From the NCBI GenBank assembly GCA_025210525.1, contig JAOARP010000033.1, positions 1-64,000 on the forward strand: a stretch of DNA of 64,000 nt, read 5' to 3'. The notes under the pieces were generated by a model. That model searched no databases and was not told the origin of the DNA. It saw only the letters and a list, made by a program, of their open reading frames with translations. The translations under genes were made by a program, and so were the position numbers. Source of the DNA: Marinisporobacter sp. Its GTDB lineage: Bacteria; Bacillota; Clostridia; Peptostreptococcales; Thermotaleaceae. Below, piece after piece: positions 1-8,627 of the stretch (its first letter is position 1; the number at the start of each line of letters is the position of its first letter).

Positions 1-141
1 ACACTTCACCATTCCTTTAGGAGCCACCACATTTGGATTTTCCTGTCTTTCCATATCTCCATAAATAAAAACACCTGAAATAAAGACAAAGAAACAAATC
101 AACATAACGATACTTCTATGATTTACGCTCCATTTTACCAT
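1..141 (-). CDS. RND efflux transporter permease, N-terminal fragment
   Basis: This is the first 47 codons of an inner-membrane RND drug or metabolite exporter; the rest lies beyond the left edge. It begins MVKWSVNHRS, runs into one hydrophobic segment (about residues 11-26), then continues GDMERQENPN, which is the usual N-terminal helix and start of the first periplasmic porter domain in RND pumps. Its ATG shares one base with the TGA stop of the membrane fusion protein upstream (TGATG), so the two are translationally coupled. The substrate cannot be told. Confidence 0.8.
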   Translation of the reverse strand, partial: MVKWSVNHRSIVMLICFFVFISGVFIYGDMERQENPNVVAPKGMVKC

Positions 142-1316
142 CAGTTCCTCGCCTCCACGTTGATTCTATCATTATCTTTTAATTTAAATTGCCCTTCTAC
201 AACTATTTTTTCTCCTACCTCTAACCCCTCTTTTACTTCTACCTGATCTCCAATGATTTCACCTGCAGCGATTTTTCTCTTATGAACCGCCCCTTCTTTT
301 TCTGAATAAACAAATACAATAACACCTTCAGGCATATTCAATATAGCATCTACTGGAATCAATACAGATTTCTTCTCAGATAATGGAATACTTACCTTCC
401 CTACCATTCCAGGCTTTAGTTCATGTTCCTTATTTTCAATACTTACCTTTACAGGAAAAGTTCTCGTTTCTGTATCTGCTAGTGCACTTACTTCACTGAC
501 AATTCCTTCAAATTCTTTTTCGATTCCATATACATACACCTTTGCCTTTTGTCCCTTTTGAAGCTTATTGATGCTACTATCTGCAACACCCACTTCTATT
601 TCTACTTGATCTAATTGTCCTAAAACAATCACTGGATATCCTTGGGCTGCTGTTTCCCCAACCTCTGCTATTTTTTTAAGAACAATTCCATCTATAGGAC
701 TTACTAGGGTTGTATCTTGAAGATTCGACTGAGCAGAATCCTTTGCAGCTACTGCTTGGTCAAGCTCTATTCTAGTATATTCCTTTGCATCTAATGCCTC
801 TTGATACTTATTAGTGGCTTCTATAAACTTCGCTTCCATCTCATCCATTTTTGCTGTAGGAATAGCTCCCTCTTCATAAAGATTTTTAACTCTCTCATAG
901 TTTTTACTTATTAAATCTAAACCTGCTTTTGCTTGATTTGTTTTTGATGGAATCTGGCTATCCATCTTCAGCTTTGAAGATTCCCATTTTGCTTGTGCTG
1001 CTTGCATTTTTAACTGATAGTCATAATCATCTAATTTCATAACAGGCTGATTTTTATTGACAAAATCCCCTTCATTCACAAAAATATTTTCAATAATTCC
1101 ACCTGGAATTTTATAAGCAAGCTTAACGGTCTTTGCTGGCTTAACATTTCCACTTAGAGCAATCTCATCAGCATAAGTGGCTTCCTTTATTTCCTTTACA
1201 ACTACTGGCTTTAATACTTGCGCCATTGCTGTTTGATCTTTTTTTAGGCTACAGCCTGTCAAAACAGATTGCATACATAAAATGCATACAAATAAAATGA
1301 TGATTTTTTGTCTCAT
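141..1316 (-). CDS. RND efflux membrane fusion protein (HlyD/AcrA family lipoprotein)
   Basis: This 391-residue adaptor links an RND pump to the outer envelope. The N-terminus has a lipoprotein signal peptide with lipobox LTGC (Cys22). A barrel-sandwich (lipoyl-like) half motif follows at about residues 65-95, then a long alpha-hairpin rich in Lys, Glu and Ala (about 105-200), the second lipoyl half around SPIDGIVLKK, a beta-barrel, and a membrane-proximal domain ending near VEARN. It lies 33 bases after the TetR gene and overlaps the permease by one base, so tetR-mfp-permease form one operon. The family is well supported; the transported compound is unknown. Confidence 0.9.
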   Translation of the reverse strand: MRQKIIILFVCILCMQSVLTGCSLKKDQTAMAQVLKPVVVKEIKEATYADEIALSGNVKPAKTVKLAYKIPGGIIENIFVNEGDFVNKNQPVMKLDDYDYQLKMQAAQAKWESSKLKMDSQIPSKTNQAKAGLDLISKNYERVKNLYEEGAIPTAKMDEMEAKFIEATNKYQEALDAKEYTRIELDQAVAAKDSAQSNLQDTTLVSPIDGIVLKKIAEVGETAAQGYPVIVLGQLDQVEIEVGVADSSINKLQKGQKAKVYVYGIEKEFEGIVSEVSALADTETRTFPVKVSIENKEHELKPGMVGKVSIPLSEKKSVLIPVDAILNMPEGVIVFVYSEKEGAVHKRKIAAGEIIGDQVEVKEGLEVGEKIVVEGQFKLKDNDRINVEARN

Positions 1317-1349
1317 GATCCTTCCCCCTTCTTATTTAAAGCATTTCTA

Positions 1350-1913
1350 TTATTTTTCTTCTACTACCAGTCCATATAAAATAAGATCCACCATATTTTC
1401 AAGGGCTTCTTTTAATGTAAGATCGTTTTTCATTAAAAAGCTTCTATCGGCTAATGCCATTATAGATTCTATAATCATTTTTCTAAAAACAATTGTATTT
1501 ACTCTTCTTAATTTTCCACTTTCTATCCCTTCTTCAATCAATGCAGATTCTGGTTCCCATTCAGCAAACCACTGCTCTACCTTCTCCCATTGCTTTGGAT
1601 AATACTGCTTCATTTCATAAAATCTACTGATATACATAAGTCTTGGAGAATTAGGGAGAATCATTGCAATTTCTCTTAATTTCTCTATTGTAGTCAAATG
1701 AGGATCATTGATAATGTCTTCTTCTTTTTCTCTCATGGTAGAAAAAAAATGTTCCACAATAGCATCAATCAATACTTCCTTTGAGCTAAAATTCTCGTAA
1801 AGAGTTCTTTTACTTACACCTAATCTTCTTGCTAAATCATTCATCGTAAATTTAATCCCTTTTTCACCCGTTTCCTCAACAGCTGCTTGAATAATCCGCA
1901 TACGCATACACAT
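1350..1913 (-). CDS. TetR/AcrR family transcriptional regulator
   Basis: Predicted local repressor of the efflux operon. The N-terminal helix-turn-helix is clear: FTMNDLARRLGVSKRTLYENF, with the KRTLYENFSSK recognition-helix signature of TetR proteins. The C-terminal half is a variable helical ligand domain. Several in-frame starts are possible (GTG 1916, ATG 1913, 1907, 1901). ATG 1913 is chosen because an AGGA sits eight bases upstream. It is the first gene of the operon and lies just downstream of a 17-bp palindrome, so autorepression is likely. The ligand is unknown. Confidence 0.88.
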   Translation of the reverse strand: MCMRMRIIQAAVEETGEKGIKFTMNDLARRLGVSKRTLYENFSSKEVLIDAIVEHFFSTMREKEEDIINDPHLTTIEKLREIAMILPNSPRLMYISRFYEMKQYYPKQWEKVEQWFAEWEPESALIEEGIESGKLRRVNTIVFRKMIIESIMALADRSFLMKNDLTLKEALENMVDLILYGLVVEEK

Positions 1914-1936
1914 CACTTCTTTCCTTGTGTAATATG

Positions 1937-1953
1937 AAAACTATTTTAGTTTT
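1937..1953. promoter_or_regulatory. Palindromic operator upstream of tetR
   Basis: AAAACTA-TTT-TAGTTTT is a perfect 7-bp inverted repeat with a 3-bp spacer, 24 bases upstream of the regulator start. Size and position fit a TetR dimer operator. Binding by this regulator is inferred. Confidence 0.65.
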
Positions 1954-2020
1954 TTTAGTACCAATATGATTGTAGCATTTTGTTTTTTAGCTGTCAAACA
2001 CCATATTTCCTCATTGTCGC

Positions 2021-2053
2021 ACAAAAACCAAATATTCTATATAGAATATTTGG
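2021..2053 (-). terminator. Rho-independent terminator of the TelA/TerD operon
   Basis: A perfect 26-bp palindrome (2028-2053; arms begin CCAAATATTC) is followed on the minus strand by GTTTTTGT. It lies about 45 bases beyond the stop of the TerD-like gene. Confidence 0.75.
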
Positions 2054-2098
2054 CTCTTATCACAACCTAAAATTTAATCATAAAATCTAAAATTTCCC

Positions 2099-2668
2099 CT
2101 ATTTATATGAATAAATTTTCACCGCATATAAATTTTTCACTATAGTTAATAGTTGTTTTTCATGCTTATAAAGTACCGTATTAAATTTCCACAAATCTTT
2201 ATAAGCGTAAATATCTCCTAATAAGAAGGTCTCATTTATTCCAATTTCTATTTCTTCATGGATTTGAAACATCTCCATCTGGGTCATTTGTTCAAAAGCT
2301 TTAAAGGTCAAAGGAATTTTTTTAGCTTCTTTTATATTTTCATCCTTATAGATGGAACAGCCAAAGATTATTTTCAGGGTATCTTTCGGAAGCTTATTCA
2401 AATCTATTGTAAAAGTCTTTTTATATTCCCCGTCTTCATCCTCTTCCTTGTAAGTAATTATTTTGTCTATAAAAGGATGATTATAGAAAATAATGTCTTC
2501 TTTATTTACAACATTCTTTTCATCCATGAAAAAAGCAAATAGATCTATATCTACTAAAGATCCATAAGGATTTTTAAACTTCAACTCTAACCTAAGCTGA
2601 TTGAGCCCCTCATTCCTCTTTCCTATCACAAATTTTTCACCTTTAATGAGTGATTTTGCCAATACCAT
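2099..2668 (-). CDS. TerD-like stress/tellurite-resistance family protein
   Basis: About 189 residues. It opens with LIKGEKFVIGKRNEGLNQLRL and has an internal block LVDIDLFAFFMDEKNVV followed by DIIFYNH. These match the TerD/CABP pattern in which acidic residues bind calcium: a KG-x-(K/L)-V-L start, then DLDAS-x-F-L-x-D and (D/V)-F-Y-N. The acidic signature is degenerate (VDIDLFAF), so calcium binding is uncertain. ATG 2668 is preferred over the TTG at 2686 because it follows AAGGCGGAG. The reading frame overlaps the end of the upstream gene, implying translational coupling. It is the last gene of a four-gene operon with telA. A role in envelope or toxic-anion stress is inferred from family and context. 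Confidence 0.6.
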   Translation of the reverse strand: MVLAKSLIKGEKFVIGKRNEGLNQLRLELKFKNPYGSLVDIDLFAFFMDEKNVVNKEDIIFYNHPFIDKIITYKEEDEDGEYKKTFTIDLNKLPKDTLKIIFGCSIYKDENIKEAKKIPLTFKAFEQMTQMEMFQIHEEIEIGINETFLLGDIYAYKDLWKFNTVLYKHEKQLLTIVKNLYAVKIYSYK

Positions 2669-3446
2669 CTCCGCCTTCAAAATCAAATTCTAATTGTAAA
2701 AACAAAACATAATTTTTCTTCACTACATCCTCTAAAAGTCCATAGATGGGTAAGCTATCCCACTTATGGAAATCAACAGATTCTTTATTAATCTTTATAA
2801 AAGTATCAAAATTTTTTTCATTATTGATAAAGCATATATGTTTTTTTATTTTTTCTGATAATATACTCATTAAAAACATTTTTACCTCTTCTGAGGGTTT
2901 TCCATTAAATCGAATAAAGTTTTTTATATATTTTTTTACAAGCTCTCTTCTCAGTAAAGCTTCTTCTAAGTCCTTTGTTTCATATTGAGCTATTTCCATA
3001 AGGGTTTGCTTTTTTATTTTATCAAATTGCTTTTCAAAATCATCTTTGCTTTGCTCTAAGCTATTTTGAAAATTTCCTGCAATCAAATATTTTTTTAGTA
3101 AGTCACTATTTTGATAGGCATAATAAAAATAATATCCTAAGTCAGTACAAACCTTACTAATATTTCTAAAAATCTTTTTTGCACCCTCTGAAATAGGCTC
3201 AATGCTAAAATATCCATGAAAAAGAGGATCAAATTCATCAGAAATATAGTATATATCAAATATAATATCATCTTCTGGATTTTTAGAGTTCACCCTCATA
3301 ATAGCTATTTTGTCTATTTCTTTAAAAATATCATTATAGTAGAAAATATGGCTTTTTAATTTAAAATCAGGATTTTTCAACTTTGCAATGAGACTTTTTA
3401 TATGAAAATACTGATTCATAAGCTTTAAACATTCACTTTTGTCCAT
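2643..3446 (-). CDS. Unrecognised protein in the TelA/TerD operon
   Basis: I do not recognise this 267-residue soluble protein. It has no signal peptide or membrane segment, is rich in Lys, Phe, Ile and Asp, and looks alpha/beta, with a helical middle (about residues 130-180). The stretch FDIYYISDEFDPLFHGYFSI followed by a helical bundle suggests a folded scaffold or sensor rather than an enzyme; no catalytic motif was seen. ATG 3446 has AGGTGATCCT before it. It lies 15 bases after telA and overlaps the TerD-like gene, so it very probably works in the same complex or stress pathway. Confidence 0.55.
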   Translation of the reverse strand: MDKSECLKLMNQYFHIKSLIAKLKNPDFKLKSHIFYYNDIFKEIDKIAIMRVNSKNPEDDIIFDIYYISDEFDPLFHGYFSIEPISEGAKKIFRNISKVCTDLGYYFYYAYQNSDLLKKYLIAGNFQNSLEQSKDDFEKQFDKIKKQTLMEIAQYETKDLEEALLRRELVKKYIKNFIRFNGKPSEEVKMFLMSILSEKIKKHICFINNEKNFDTFIKINKESVDFHKWDSLPIYGLLEDVVKKNYVLFLQLEFDFEGGDGIGKITH

Positions 3447-3461
3447 AGGATCACCTAAACC

Positions 3462-4637
3462 CTAATTTTTAAAGCCCAATAGCTTCTGCTTTTGTGTATT
3501 TTCAAGTTCTATCAATTCTTTTTCTATCATAGTTCTTTTCTCTTTGCCCTCTTCATAAATTTTCATAGATCCTTCTATGGTCTCAATAAGCTTTTGATGA
3601 GTTTCTTTTAGTGTATCCATACTAATAATTCCTCTTTCACTTTCTCTTGCAATTTCTAAGGTATTCATTTTAAGAAGCTCTGCATTTTGCTTTAGCATAT
3701 TTTCTGTTGTATCTGAAACCTTCTTTTGAAGCTCTAGTGCCGTTTTTTGTTTTGTTAAAGAAATAGATAAAGCAATTTGATTCTTCCAAATAGGAATAGT
3801 CGTTAGTATACTTGATTGAATTTTATTGGCTAATATTTTATCGTTATTTTGCATCAGTCTTATTTGAGGGAGGGTTTGAATAGAAATTTCTCTACTCAAT
3901 TTTAAGTCATGAATTCTTTTTTCCATTTCATTTAATAATTGAGAAAAATCATTATATTTTTGAACATCTAGCATATCTCTTGTTTCCTCAGCTCTATTTT
4001 TGAGCTGTACAAAAATAGTCTCTCTAAGCTCTTTATATTTTACTTCTCCTGCTGCAATATACATCTCTAGAAGATGAAGGTATTCTAAATTTTTATTATA
4101 CAATAAATCTAGTACATTCACATCTCTGATCAATTCTTTTCTGGCTGTATCTAGTGAAACAACTATTCGGTCTACAGTTTGGGTAACATTTTCTAATTGT
4201 GTTCTTGTGTTAGCAACACTTTTTTTAAGCCTCCCGAAGAAAGGAATTTTACTAGTAATAGATTTCTTTTCCTGTAATTTTTCCATATCTACTTCTTGAA
4301 TCGTTGATAATAATAAGGTCAAATCCTTTCCAACAAGACCTGTATCCTTCGTCCTTACCCCCTCTAGTATGCCATCTGCAAATTTCGCAATATTTCCTTG
4401 AATTTCAGCTCCAAAGGAAGGTATACTATTAGAATTTCCTATATTAATTTCTTCTTTGATCTTGTTTAGTCTTTCTATATCTTGTTGATTAAATTTGGAT
4501 AAATCCACAGTGATTACAGGTTCATTAGCTGGAGCTTTTACTAAATCTGTATCTTTTTCTATTTTTTGCTCACTTTTCTGAATGGCTACTTTATTTTCTT
4601 CTACCTCTACTTCATTTAACAAATCTTGAAAACTCAT
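3462..4637 (-). CDS. TelA/KlaA family toxic anion resistance protein
   Basis: This 391-residue cytoplasmic protein belongs by pattern to the TelA family, linked to tellurite, cell-wall antibiotic and bacteriocin tolerance through an unknown mechanism. It begins with an acidic, disordered stretch (about 1-50). Next comes SKIPFFGRLKKSVANTRTQL, matching the family's conserved PFG-x-(L/K)-x-K block, then long helices with QLLNEMEKRI and LSREISIQTLPQIRLMQNND, where the QTLPQIR(L/M)-x-Q motif is diagnostic. The C-terminus is a coiled coil ending in LENTQKQKLLGFKN. A strong AAGGAAGTGGAGG precedes ATG 4637. It sits between two unrecognised proteins and shares an operon with a TerD-like protein, an association well known for ter clusters. 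Confidence 0.85.
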   Translation of the reverse strand: MSFQDLLNEVEVEENKVAIQKSEQKIEKDTDLVKAPANEPVITVDLSKFNQQDIERLNKIKEEINIGNSNSIPSFGAEIQGNIAKFADGILEGVRTKDTGLVGKDLTLLLSTIQEVDMEKLQEKKSITSKIPFFGRLKKSVANTRTQLENVTQTVDRIVVSLDTARKELIRDVNVLDLLYNKNLEYLHLLEMYIAAGEVKYKELRETIFVQLKNRAEETRDMLDVQKYNDFSQLLNEMEKRIHDLKLSREISIQTLPQIRLMQNNDKILANKIQSSILTTIPIWKNQIALSISLTKQKTALELQKKVSDTTENMLKQNAELLKMNTLEIARESERGIISMDTLKETHQKLIETIEGSMKIYEEGKEKRTMIEKELIELENTQKQKLLGFKN

Positions 4638-4662
4638 GTTCCTCCACTTCCTTTCGTAAACT

Positions 4663-5136
4663 TTAAAAATCTGATTGAATAAGGTCTTGTATAGTTTTTA
4701 AATCTACCTTCAAATCTAATTCCTGTTGTTCTTTTATATTTTTAATCGTTGCATACAGTTTTTCATTGATGGTTCTTAATGTTTCTAACAATTCTTCTTT
4801 CTGGGTTCTCAGCGCAGTCTCTTCATGAAAATTATTTAATATGTCTTTGATCATGTGAATATATTTTAATAATAATAATTCTTTTACAGATATAATTTGC
4901 TCTATATTGGCCTTGTAAAATTCTATAATAAAAGAATAATAGGATACAAAGGATAGTAAATTAATAAAAACTTTATGATCCTTCATATGACAAAGCCTTT
5001 TTTCTATTTCTTTTAAAGATTCTTGTCCTTCCTCTAGAACAGTTCTCTTTTCACAATCTTTTTGGGTATTCTCTTGTATAGTCACAGTATTTTCTTCATG
5101 GCTTTTTCTTTTAAAGAAATTGAATATTTTGATCAC
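4663..5136 (-). CDS. Unrecognised 157-residue helical protein, first gene of the TelA operon
   Basis: I do not recognise this protein. It starts with a basic patch (IKIFNFFKRKSHEEN), followed by an acidic linker and then predominantly helical sequence with heptad-like Leu/Ile spacing (about 40-150). A helical partner for TelA is a reasonable guess. The start is a GTG at 5136; the GAGG just upstream is only two bases away, so the true start is uncertain. It is the promoter-proximal gene of the minus-strand operon and diverges from the Fur-family gene across about 170 bases. Confidence 0.5.
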   Translation of the reverse strand: MIKIFNFFKRKSHEENTVTIQENTQKDCEKRTVLEEGQESLKEIEKRLCHMKDHKVFINLLSFVSYYSFIIEFYKANIEQIISVKELLLLKYIHMIKDILNNFHEETALRTQKEELLETLRTINEKLYATIKNIKEQQELDLKVDLKTIQDLIQSDF

Positions 5137-5308
5137 ATCCTCATTTCTTAGGATTTAATTGAAAGAATTTTCTATTTCATTATATCAAACACCTAAGTTC
5201 TGGCAAAGGACTAACATGATTTTTTCTTTTCATTGAATCCTTTTAGCATGTATTATAAAATGGTTATAAGCAAAAAATATTTCTTAATAAAGTTTAGGAG
5301 TGACCTAT

Positions 5309-5743
5309 GTGACCTTTCAAAAGGAAATAGAAAAAAAATTAAAAGATGAAGGATACAAGCTTACAAATCAAAGAAAAGCCATTCTAGAAGTCTTATTCAG
5401 TCATAAAAACCATTTCTTATCTGCAGAAGAAATTCATCTAAAGACACAAGAAAAATATGCAAAAACTAATTTTTCTACCATATATAGAAATTTAGAACTC
5501 TTAGAAAAACTCGACTTAATTCATAAAATCAATCTAGACAATAATACAGCTCATTACGAATTAATTCACAAAAAATGCCATCACCACCATATTATTTGCA
5601 AGGGCTGTGGAAAAACAGAGCCTATTGATTTTTGCCCATTAGAAGAAATCCTTTCTAAGCTTAATCATAAAGACTTTTCTTTCACCGATCATAAATTTGA
5701 ATTATATGGTTATTGTTCTAACTGTCAAAAAAAACTCCTCTAA
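5309..5743 (+). CDS. Fur-family metalloregulator (Fur/Zur/PerR type)
   Basis: A 144-residue Fe/Zn/peroxide-type regulator. An N-terminal winged helix includes YKLTNQRKAILEVL and FSTIYRNLELLEK, the canonical Fur DNA-recognition pattern. The dimerisation domain carries a His cluster (CHHHHIICKGCGKTEPIDF), with CxxC at ICKGC and a second CxxC near the end (GYCSNC) forming the structural zinc site. GTG 5309 is taken as start because AGGAG (5296-5300) is eight bases upstream; the in-frame GTG at 5300 overlaps that ribosome site. It could be the Fur acting on the iron boxes near 50-55 kb, but Zur or PerR is equally possible by sequence. Confidence 0.85.
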   Translation: MTFQKEIEKKLKDEGYKLTNQRKAILEVLFSHKNHFLSAEEIHLKTQEKYAKTNFSTIYRNLELLEKLDLIHKINLDNNTAHYELIHKKCHHHHIICKGCGKTEPIDFCPLEEILSKLNHKDFSFTDHKFELYGYCSNCQKKLL

Positions 5744-5865
5744 AAAATAACGAATTGTTAGAATTTTACAACTTTTCATTGAAGTATTGTAATACTTTCC
5801 ATTCAATGTTATCATCTTATCAAGCAGTTTATCTGTGAATTTTTTATCAAGTGAATATTTTCGGA

Positions 5866-6032
5866 TGAAGATAATGGGAGAGAGATCAATTTGATCCACC
5901 GAAGAAGTAACTCTTTCAGGTAAATGGGACCATTATTGGACGAGCCTCTGGAGAGACTCAGTATGAGCGCCGAAGGAGCAAGCCTATTTTTTATAGGTGA
6001 AACTCTCAGGTAAAAGGGACAGAGTAATATGT
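5866..6032 (+). promoter_or_regulatory. Tandem glycine riboswitch (two aptamers)
   Basis: Two consecutive glycine aptamers are visible. The first (about 5866-5940) has GGGAGAGA, CACCGAAG and CTCTTTCAGG. The second (about 5943-6032) has TGGAGAGACT, GCGCCGAAGGAGCAA and CTCTCAGGTAAAAGGGACAGAG, closely matching the family consensus. A short linker separates them, as in cooperative tandem glycine switches. It is followed by a terminator hairpin and then the AGCS symporter gene. Glycine should therefore control expression of the transporter. Confidence 0.93.
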
Positions 6033-6041
6033 TTTCTAGAG

Positions 6042-6076
6042 GCCAAATCATTTTTTCATTTGATTTGGCTTTTTTA
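6042..6076 (+). terminator. Expression-platform terminator of the glycine riboswitch
   Basis: GCCAAATCA pairs with TGATTTGGC, followed by TTTTTT, ten bases after the second aptamer. Whether glycine favours readthrough or termination cannot be read with certainty; in family members ahead of transporters both logics occur. Confidence 0.8.
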
Positions 6077-6158
6077 TAATCTATTTTCCTTTAGGTTATA
6101 AAAAAAGCCTTCCCTTTGACTTTAAATTTTAAAATCACTTACAAGGAGGAAGGAAATT

Positions 6159-7529
6159 ATGGAAAAATTAACCGCATTCTTAAATCAAATGGATTCTTTT
6201 GTATGGGGTCCACCTTTATTGATTCTACTAGTTGGTACAGGAATTTATCTAACCATCAGACTCGGACTACTTCAAGTATTAAAATTACCTTTAGCATTAA
6301 AATATTTATTTTCGAAAGATACGGAAAGTTCTGCCGAAGGAGATGTATCTAGCTTTGCTGCCCTTTGTACAGCATTAGCCGCAACGATTGGTACAGGTAA
6401 TATTGTAGGGGTTGCAACTGCACTCAAGGCAGGAGGCCCTGGAGCACTCTTTTGGATGTGGATGGCAGCATTTTTTGGTATGGCAACAAAATATGCCGAA
6501 GGACTTTTAGCTGTAAAATACAGAGTTGTAGATGACAATGGGCAAATGTCTGGAGGCCCTATGTATTATATTGAAAAAGGATTAGGGAATAAATTACTTG
6601 CAAAAATGTTTGCAATCTTTGGTATTGGTGTAGCATTCTTTGGTATTGGTACTTTCCCGCAAGTAAACGCTATTGCTAACGCTGCAAAAATAACTCTAGG
6701 ACTCCCAATCATCGTTACTTCTATTATCCTTACAATATTAGTAGCCCTTGTAACACTAGGAGGTATTAAGAGTATTTCTAAAGTTGCTGAGCTTTTAGTT
6801 CCTTTTATGGCAGCCTTTTATATTATCGGTTCTGTAATCATTCTTCTTATGAATATAGATCTAGTTCCAGGCACTATTTCACTGATCATCAAAAGCGCAT
6901 TTTCCCCTACAGCTGCAGCAGGAGGTTTTTTAGGAGCAACAGTTATGATGGCTATTCGAAATGGTGTTGCTAGAGGAGTTTTTTCTAACGAGTCAGGACT
7001 TGGTAGTGCACCCATTGCAGCAGCTGCGGCAAGAACAAAATCATGTGTTCGTCAAGGTCTTATCTCTATGACAGGTACATTCTTTGATACAATCGTAGTA
7101 TGTACCATGACAGGACTTGTATTGATCCTAACAGGTGCATGGCAAGGAGATTTAGAAGGAGCCGCTATGACCAATGCAGCATTTAGTCAGGCACTCCCTG
7201 GAGTAGGACAATTGATCGTTACTGTAGGACTTATGTTTTTCGCTTTTACAACGATCTTAGGATGGAACTATTATGGTGAAAGATGTACAGAATATCTACT
7301 AGGTGTAAAATGGATTAAACCTTTTAAATATACTTATATATTATTAGTTGCAGTAGGAGCTTTGCTAAAATTAGATACCATTTGGATTTTGGCTGATATC
7401 GTAAATGGATTGATGGCTATTCCAAACCTTATTGGTTTAATTGGATTAAGTGGTGTCATTGTGACAGAAACAAAATTATACTTCAAGCAATTAGAAGATG
7501 AAAAACAATTGAATAAAAGAGTAGCTTAA
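6159..7529 (+). CDS. AGCS family amino acid:sodium symporter (alanine/glycine)
   Basis: This 456-residue membrane carrier imports small neutral amino acids with sodium. It has about ten hydrophobic segments and the family hallmarks: LCTALAATIGTGNIVGVATA near residues 70-90, GPGALFWMWMAAFFGMATKY, GGPMYYIEKG, and the signature GVFSNESGLGSAPIAAAAA at about 275-293. AAGGAGGAAGGAAATT precedes the ATG. It is a single-gene unit between a glycine riboswitch and its own terminator. The riboswitch makes glycine (possibly with alanine) the most probable substrate. Confidence 0.93.
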   Translation: MEKLTAFLNQMDSFVWGPPLLILLVGTGIYLTIRLGLLQVLKLPLALKYLFSKDTESSAEGDVSSFAALCTALAATIGTGNIVGVATALKAGGPGALFWMWMAAFFGMATKYAEGLLAVKYRVVDDNGQMSGGPMYYIEKGLGNKLLAKMFAIFGIGVAFFGIGTFPQVNAIANAAKITLGLPIIVTSIILTILVALVTLGGIKSISKVAELLVPFMAAFYIIGSVIILLMNIDLVPGTISLIIKSAFSPTAAAGGFLGATVMMAIRNGVARGVFSNESGLGSAPIAAAAARTKSCVRQGLISMTGTFFDTIVVCTMTGLVLILTGAWQGDLEGAAMTNAAFSQALPGVGQLIVTVGLMFFAFTTILGWNYYGERCTEYLLGVKWIKPFKYTYILLVAVGALLKLDTIWILADIVNGLMAIPNLIGLIGLSGVIVTETKLYFKQLEDEKQLNKRVA

Positions 7530-7533
7530 AGCA

Positions 7534-7568
7534 AAGAGCTATATACAATAGTATATGGCTCTTTTTTA
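7534..7568 (+). terminator. Terminator of the AGCS symporter gene
   Basis: AAGAGCTATATAC pairs with GTATATGGCTCTT (one G-T pair), loop AATA, followed by a T run, five bases after the stop codon. Confidence 0.85.
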
Positions 7569-7692
7569 CGTTCCTTTCCTTGACAAAAATAATGATTATA
7601 TTAGAATGTAGACTATTGAGTTCTATTGTTGATTAAAATAAAATATGTTAGGGTATATAGAAAAAGTATTAAAAAATTTTAAGGAGATGCTT

Positions 7693-8613
7693 ATGTTCAA
7701 AAACAATATTACACTAGAAGACCAACCTTTATTTGAAAAATATATTTGTAGTTATCCTTACAAAACTTCAGGACTAACCTTTACAAGTCTTTTTATGTGG
7801 AGACAACTAAATGAATTTAAATATGAAATCATTCATGATTTTTTATGTATTTCAGGAATCAATCATCTAAACATAGACCATAAAGAATATTTTGTTCTTC
7901 CTCCATTAGCCGTTAAAGAATATGATCCTCATAAATTATCTTTAGTTCTTGATGAAATTAAAAATAGATTTAAAGAGATGAACCATCCTTTTAACATGAA
8001 ATTACTTCCAAAGCATATGATTGAAACTTTTAAGAAAGCTAACCCCAACTTAAATTTCACCCCTGACATTGCAAATTTTGATTATGTTTATTTGACAGAA
8101 AATTTGATCGGATTAAAGGGGCGAAAGCTTCATTCTAAGAAAAATCATTTTAATTACTTCATGAGAAATACTCCTCATAAATATGTTCCCTTAACAGAGG
8201 AATTGATTGAAGATTGCCTTGGGTTAAATGTACGTCTTTTAGAGTCAAAGGATTACAATCCATTAGAAGCCCATTTAATTGATTTAGAACAAACAGCAGT
8301 TTATGAAGCGTTAAAAAATATGAAGGCATTAGGTGCTTATGGAGGTGCTATTTTAATCAATGATCAAGTAGAAGCCTTTACTTTAGGAGCAAAGCTTGAT
8401 GAAGAAACAATGGTTGTTCATATTGAAAAGGCAAATACAAAGTTTAGAGGTCTTTATCAAGCGATTAACCAACAATTTTGTAGCCATTCCTGCACAGACG
8501 TAGCCTATGTAAATAGAGAAGAGGATATGGGTATTCCAAACTTAAGAAAAGCAAAAGAATCCTATCGTCCTATAAAAATGATTGAAAAATATAATGTGAC
8601 TTTTACTGAGTAA
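7693..8613 (+). CDS. DUF2156 (LPG-synthase C-terminal-like) protein
   Basis: This 306-residue soluble protein has the double GNAT-like fold found in the catalytic half of lysyl-phosphatidylglycerol synthases. Supporting patterns are YVYLTENLIGLKGRKLHSKKNHFNYF, with the L-x-G-(K/R)-K-(L/Y)-H-x-K-(R/K)-N-x-(F/I)-x-x-F signature of stand-alone clostridial members, and HIEKANTKFRGLYQAINQQF and VNREEDMGIPNLRKAKESY near the end. The N-terminal membrane domain of true LPG synthases is absent. ATG 7693 is chosen because AAGGAG lies six bases upstream. It is followed 14 bases later by a GNAT acetyltransferase, so the pair probably forms an operon. Substrate unknown. Confidence 0.8.
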   Translation: MFKNNITLEDQPLFEKYICSYPYKTSGLTFTSLFMWRQLNEFKYEIIHDFLCISGINHLNIDHKEYFVLPPLAVKEYDPHKLSLVLDEIKNRFKEMNHPFNMKLLPKHMIETFKKANPNLNFTPDIANFDYVYLTENLIGLKGRKLHSKKNHFNYFMRNTPHKYVPLTEELIEDCLGLNVRLLESKDYNPLEAHLIDLEQTAVYEALKNMKALGAYGGAILINDQVEAFTLGAKLDEETMVVHIEKANTKFRGLYQAINQQFCSHSCTDVAYVNREEDMGIPNLRKAKESYRPIKMIEKYNVTFTE

Positions 8614-8627
8614 AGGGGCTGAAAAAA

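Noticed and set aside
5777-5807. Hairpin between the Fur-family gene and the glycine riboswitch
   Set aside because: CATTGAA/TTCAATG with an inner AGTATT/AATACT stem exists but lacks a T run; the evidence is too weak to call a terminator.
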